DNA from: Rickettsia sp.
GTDB taxonomy: Bacteria; Pseudomonadota; Alphaproteobacteria; Rickettsiales; Rickettsiaceae
Reading direction: 5' to 3'
DNA length: 62,839 nt
Assembly (NCBI GenBank): GCA_015657545.1
Contig: JADHZC010000007.1
Location: 52,643-115,481, forward strand
Part shown: positions 59,607 to 62,839 of the stretch, piece after piece
Position numbering within the stretch: the first letter of the stretch is position 1
How the letters are laid out: each line of letters starts with the position of its first letter
Notes under the pieces: model-generated
Database searches by the model: none
What the model was told of the DNA's origin: nothing
The model's input: only the letters and a program-made list of their open reading frames with translations
Program-made: the position numbers and the translations under genes

Positions 59607-61709
59607 TTATTTTAGTAAAAAATTCCACTGACTTTCTGTTAAAATTTTGACAGAAAGTTCTTGAGCTTTTCTGAGTTTGCTACCTGGGTTTTTTCCTATT
59701 ACTAAAAAATCTGTTTTAGAAGAGATTTGAGATTGTATCTTTGCTCCTAAAGATATTGCTTTATTTTTAATTTCATATCTAGAATAATTTTCTAATTCTC
59801 CAGAAAATACTATTTTCTTTCCTGCAATGTTAGAGGTATTTTCTATAATATAATCCTTTATTGTTAAGATTTTTGCTAATTTTTCTATTTCTGTTAAATT
59901 TTCAGATTGCTGAGCAAATTTTTTTATAAAAGATATTATTTTTTCTCCGAATCCATCTAGATTAATTGCTTGAATATTAGAGGGTATTTTTAAAAAATCT
60001 AAAAAATTCTTTATGTTTTTACATTCTGTAGCAAGTATTCTAGAATTTACTTCTCCTAAATATCTAATCCCTATTGATCTTATAAATTTTTCTAAACTAA
60101 CTTCTTTAGCTTTATTGATGTTATTAAAAAGATTTTTTATTGATTGTTCCCCCCATCTTTCTAGTTCTAGTAGTTTAACATTATTTTTTTCTAAATTTTC
60201 TTCTAAAAGAAAAATGTCGCTTAGATTTTTTATAAACCCTTCATTAAAGAAAAATTCTACTTGCTTTTTTCCTAATCCTTGAATATCCATGTTATGTGCA
60301 AAATATATTAACGATTCTAGTTTTTGTGCAGGACAAGATAAGATATTAATACATCTCAGTATTTTATTTTCCTTCTCCCACAATAGGTCATTTTTGCAAG
60401 AAGGGCATTTTGTAGGAATATTATATTTTTTAGAATTAGATGTTCTTTTCTTAATATTAACAGATATTATATATGGGATTACATCTCCAGCTCTTTTAAT
60501 GTAGATAAAGTCTTCCAATCTAACATCCTTTTTTATTAAATCTACAAAATTATGTAAGCTTGCTTTTTTGATTATGACCCCTCCTATATTTACTGGTTCA
60601 AATCTAGCTAATGGATTGATGCTACCTGTTCTTCCTACGTTTAATTCTATATCAAGAATCTTTGTTTCTAGTATATTTTCAGGAAATTTATGAGCAATAG
60701 CAAATCTAGGTCTTCTATTAACAAAGTCGAGTCTTTTTTGGAGGTCAAAATCATTTATTTTATATACAATTCCGTCAATTTGATAAGGTAATTTTTCTCT
60801 TTTTTTAAGGAGGTCATCGTAAAAAGCCATCATTTCTTCAAATGAATTTGCTAAAATTCCTATATGGTTAACACAGAATCCGAGTCTTTTCATCTTTTTC
60901 AAAAGAACTTCTTGGGTGTTAGCAAAAATTTCACTTGAATAGCCTGTAGCATAGACAAAATACTTTAAATTCCGTATTTTTGTTATCTCTGGATTTAATT
61001 GTCTTAAAGATCCTACAGCTGCGTTTCTTGGATTAGAAAATATTTTGATTCCGTTAGCTCTATTATTTTGATTTAGTGTTATGAAATCTTCTTTATTTAA
61101 ATATACTTCTCCTCTTACCTCTAAATGTTTTATATTAGTAGAAATTTTAGTAGGAAAATCCTTTAATGTTTTCATATTTTCTGTAACTAATTCTCCTTCA
61201 TAACCATCTCCTCTTGTTGATACAGCTTCTAAAATACCTGATTTATAAGTAGCAGAAAAAGATAATCCGTCTATTTTAGGTTCGCAAAATATTTTCTTGA
61301 ACCCCTGTAAATTCAGAAAATTACAGATTCTAGATAAAAAATCTTTAACTTCAGATTCTGTATAGGTATTATTTAAGGAAAACATTGCTTGCTTGTGTAC
61401 AAATTTTTTACTAAGCGAGTTTTCTGTATTAATATGGCTACCTACATTTTGAGTAGGGCTGTTTTTTACTACATATTGTGGAAATTGTTTTTCTAGAATA
61501 GTAAGAGCATAGAAAAATTTATCATATTCGAAATCTGAAATAATAGCTTCATTTTGATTGAAGTATAATTCATTATGATAGATTATTGCTCTAGAAAGAT
61601 GTTTTATCAAAATTTTTGCTTCATCAATTTTTACAGATAGTAAAAATTCTTTTATTTTTTCTATGGGTGTATTTTTTAGTAAATCCAATTTTTTTCTAAA
61701 AAGTGACAT
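59607..61709 (-). CDS. ligA: NAD-dependent DNA ligase
   Basis: Seals nicks in replication and repair using NAD+. 700 aa. Adenylation lysine Lys145 is in EPKIDGLSFS, and STRGDGYEGE and IDGIVYKIND follow. The four-cysteine zinc finger is KCPSCKNDLLW plus LRCINILSCPAQ. Helix-hairpin-helix repeats and a C-terminal BRCT domain (about 625-700, AGKKIVFSGELENYSRYEIK) complete the standard domain order. Its 5' end and upstream DNA are duplicated in degenerate form at 53710-53986. Confidence 0.97.
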   Translation of the reverse strand: MSLFRKKLDLLKNTPIEKIKEFLLSVKIDEAKILIKHLSRAIIYHNELYFNQNEAIISDFEYDKFFYALTILEKQFPQYVVKNSPTQNVGSHINTENSLSKKFVHKQAMFSLNNTYTESEVKDFLSRICNFLNLQGFKKIFCEPKIDGLSFSATYKSGILEAVSTRGDGYEGELVTENMKTLKDFPTKISTNIKHLEVRGEVYLNKEDFITLNQNNRANGIKIFSNPRNAAVGSLRQLNPEITKIRNLKYFVYATGYSSEIFANTQEVLLKKMKRLGFCVNHIGILANSFEEMMAFYDDLLKKREKLPYQIDGIVYKINDFDLQKRLDFVNRRPRFAIAHKFPENILETKILDIELNVGRTGSINPLARFEPVNIGGVIIKKASLHNFVDLIKKDVRLEDFIYIKRAGDVIPYIISVNIKKRTSNSKKYNIPTKCPSCKNDLLWEKENKILRCINILSCPAQKLESLIYFAHNMDIQGLGKKQVEFFFNEGFIKNLSDIFLLEENLEKNNVKLLELERWGEQSIKNLFNNINKAKEVSLEKFIRSIGIRYLGEVNSRILATECKNIKNFLDFLKIPSNIQAINLDGFGEKIISFIKKFAQQSENLTEIEKLAKILTIKDYIIENTSNIAGKKIVFSGELENYSRYEIKNKAISLGAKIQSQISSKTDFLVIGKNPGSKLRKAQELSVKILTESQWNFLLK

Positions 61710-61850
61710 CAGACTAGAGTATTATGGCTAGTTATACATAAATAACAGATTTAAATCATAGCATGAAAAAATCAAAATTCTGTAATTAAGTAATTTTTAT
61801 TATTTTTTTTCTATAAATTCTATAAAGAAATAATATTTTTTAAATTTTCT

Positions 61851-62408
61851 TTGTTGATTTTAGTAAATTTTTATTTTATCATAGATTCGTATGGTGGAGA
61901 GTCTCTTATTTCTAGTATCAAACGTTCTGAATGCAGAATGTTATATAAAATCCAATTTAATTATGATTTGAGATATCGTATGGGAAGAGATAGTTTAAAT
62001 TATTCAGATCAATATGTTTTAATAAGATGCTCTACTAAGTCCTTTTTTATGAAAAATTCTGAAATTTCCTTTTTAGAACGTCATAATTCAGAAATGAGAA
62101 AAGAAGGTTGCTTGAATTGGAAGTGGATTTATGGAATCAATCCACTTATTATAAGTGATGAAGGGGTTTTAAACCAAACAAACGTTTCTGCGATTAGTAT
62201 GAAAGAAGTATCAAAAATTTTTCCTGCAGAAATTTCTCAAAAAAATCATAATATTGTTGATACGAATATTTCTGAAAAGAGGTCAGAAATTTCTTCTATA
62301 CCCTGTAATAATAAGGATTATAATATCGATATTACTTTTAATTGTTCTGGGGAAGCATTACTGAATACAGAGAATGAATATGATTGTCAACAAAATTTTC
62401 AAACATAA
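61851..62408 (+). CDS. hypothetical protein, 185 aa
   Basis: Not recognised. The open frame starts at TTG 61851 (or ATG 61938) and includes a Cys-containing start, a YRMGRDSLNYSDQYVLI segment and a Ser/Asn-rich C-terminal half (SEKRSEISSIPCNNKDYN). No signal peptide, membrane helix or known motif is obvious. It is divergent from ligA and precedes an ankyrin gene. It may be a host-interaction gene or a fragment; the lack of a good start lowers confidence. Confidence 0.4.
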   Translation: MLILVNFYFIIDSYGGESLISSIKRSECRMLYKIQFNYDLRYRMGRDSLNYSDQYVLIRCSTKSFFMKNSEISFLERHNSEMRKEGCLNWKWIYGINPLIISDEGVLNQTNVSAISMKEVSKIFPAEISQKNHNIVDTNISEKRSEISSIPCNNKDYNIDITFNCSGEALLNTENEYDCQQNFQT

Positions 62409-62514
62409 TAGTTTTTTCAAAGCAATTTTCAAAAATACTTTAAAAATTGATAAGAAAAGTTATCTGTTGAGAAATATAATTATTGTTAATAATAAAAAAG
62501 GTTAAACAAATATA

Positions 62515-62839
62515 GTGAATAATAATATAATAAGACCAAATTATAGTATAGGGTTTATGAAAGCCGTTAAGAAAGGTAATTCAGAAGCCTTAAAGATTTT
62601 AATAGAAAAAGGAGCGGATATAGATCAAGAAGATCACTGGGGTAAAACAGCTTTGATGTATGCTGTTGAGATAGGTCATTTAGAAGTCTTAAAGATTTTA
62701 ATAGAAAAAGGAGCGAATATAAATCAAGTAAATAAAGATGGTGGTACAGCTTTAACAAAGGCTGTTTGGGCAGGTCGTTCAGAAGCCTTCAAGATTTTAA
62801 TAGAAAAAGGAGCGAAGATAGATCAAGTAGATAAAAATG
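62515..62839 (+). CDS. ankyrin-repeat protein, 5' part (runs off window)
   Basis: Open frame to the right edge from GTG 62515 (or ATG 62557, MKAVKKGNSEALKILIEKGA). Three ankyrin repeats are visible with near-identical ILIEKGA(D/N/K)I segments and the consensus GKTALMYAVE and GGTALTKAVW. The DNA of the repeats is also nearly identical (ttaatagaaaaaggagcg occurs three times), so the repeats have multiplied recently. The gene is incomplete here, so its length is unknown. Confidence 0.85.
   Translation, partial: MNNNIIRPNYSIGFMKAVKKGNSEALKILIEKGADIDQEDHWGKTALMYAVEIGHLEVLKILIEKGANINQVNKDGGTALTKAVWAGRSEAFKILIEKGAKIDQVDKN

Overview
The window is a very AT-rich stretch of a bacterial chromosome. Gene content points to an obligately intracellular alphaproteobacterium of the order Rickettsiales: a 16S rRNA gene with no 23S beside it, an ATP/ADP translocase, a nuoGHIJKLMN operon without nuoA-F, CtaG/Cox11, HflK-HflC, ankyrin-repeat proteins and extensive gene decay. 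The 16S start and the translocase would fit a Midichloriaceae-like member, but that family-level placement is only a guess without a tree.

Layout. 1-5.7 kb is a graveyard of mobile DNA: a frameshifted TnpB (IS605-type) with its 3' hairpins, a DUF1833-like phage fragment, an Rpn-type nuclease/transposase relic, a small putative DNA-binding gene with a parA relic, a serine recombinase relic beside repeated GTGTAAAAAAC motifs, and a TraC-like conjugation ATPase relic. 5.8-8.4 kb (minus strand) holds 16S rRNA, rpmG, rpsP and a tiny lipoprotein. 8.4-10.5 kb (minus) carries ctaG, rnd, an FtsB/DivIC-like gene and an NfeD-like gene. 10.6-14.7 kb (plus) carries a BON-domain lipoprotein, an RlpA-like gene, tyrS and a putative outer-membrane protein. 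lipB and pyrH (minus) face the complex I operon (16.97-26.46 kb, plus). A large coiled-coil gene broken by frameshifts (about 26.7-30.7 kb) and the ATP/ADP translocase follow. 32.6-49.8 kb is minus-strand housekeeping: murA; OMP-truB-rpsO-pnp-cmk-rpsA; ppdK-prfA; an MFS transporter; trhO; hflK-hflC. mrp (plus) follows. 50.94-51.73 kb is an IS605 relic. 51.7-54.9 kb is decayed non-coding DNA that includes a degenerate copy of the ligA 5' end. Then come an intact ankyrin-repeat gene, a gene fragment, uvrD/pcrA and ligA (minus), an orphan ORF, and a second ankyrin gene running off the right edge.

How it works together: the genes describe an aerobic, energy-parasitic cell (complex I, cytochrome oxidase assembly, ATP import) that keeps a cell envelope (MurA, RlpA, DolP-like, OMPs) and probably uses ankyrin proteins towards a eukaryotic host. 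Two sequence-level features stand out. The 3' end of the 16S gene reads CCTCT where the anti-Shine-Dalgarno CCTCC is expected, and the chromosomal genes inspected lack Shine-Dalgarno motifs. IS605-style hairpins with a CTTTAG loop recur next to gene 3' ends as solo copies. No unequivocal new multi-gene system was found; the best candidates are listed as findings.
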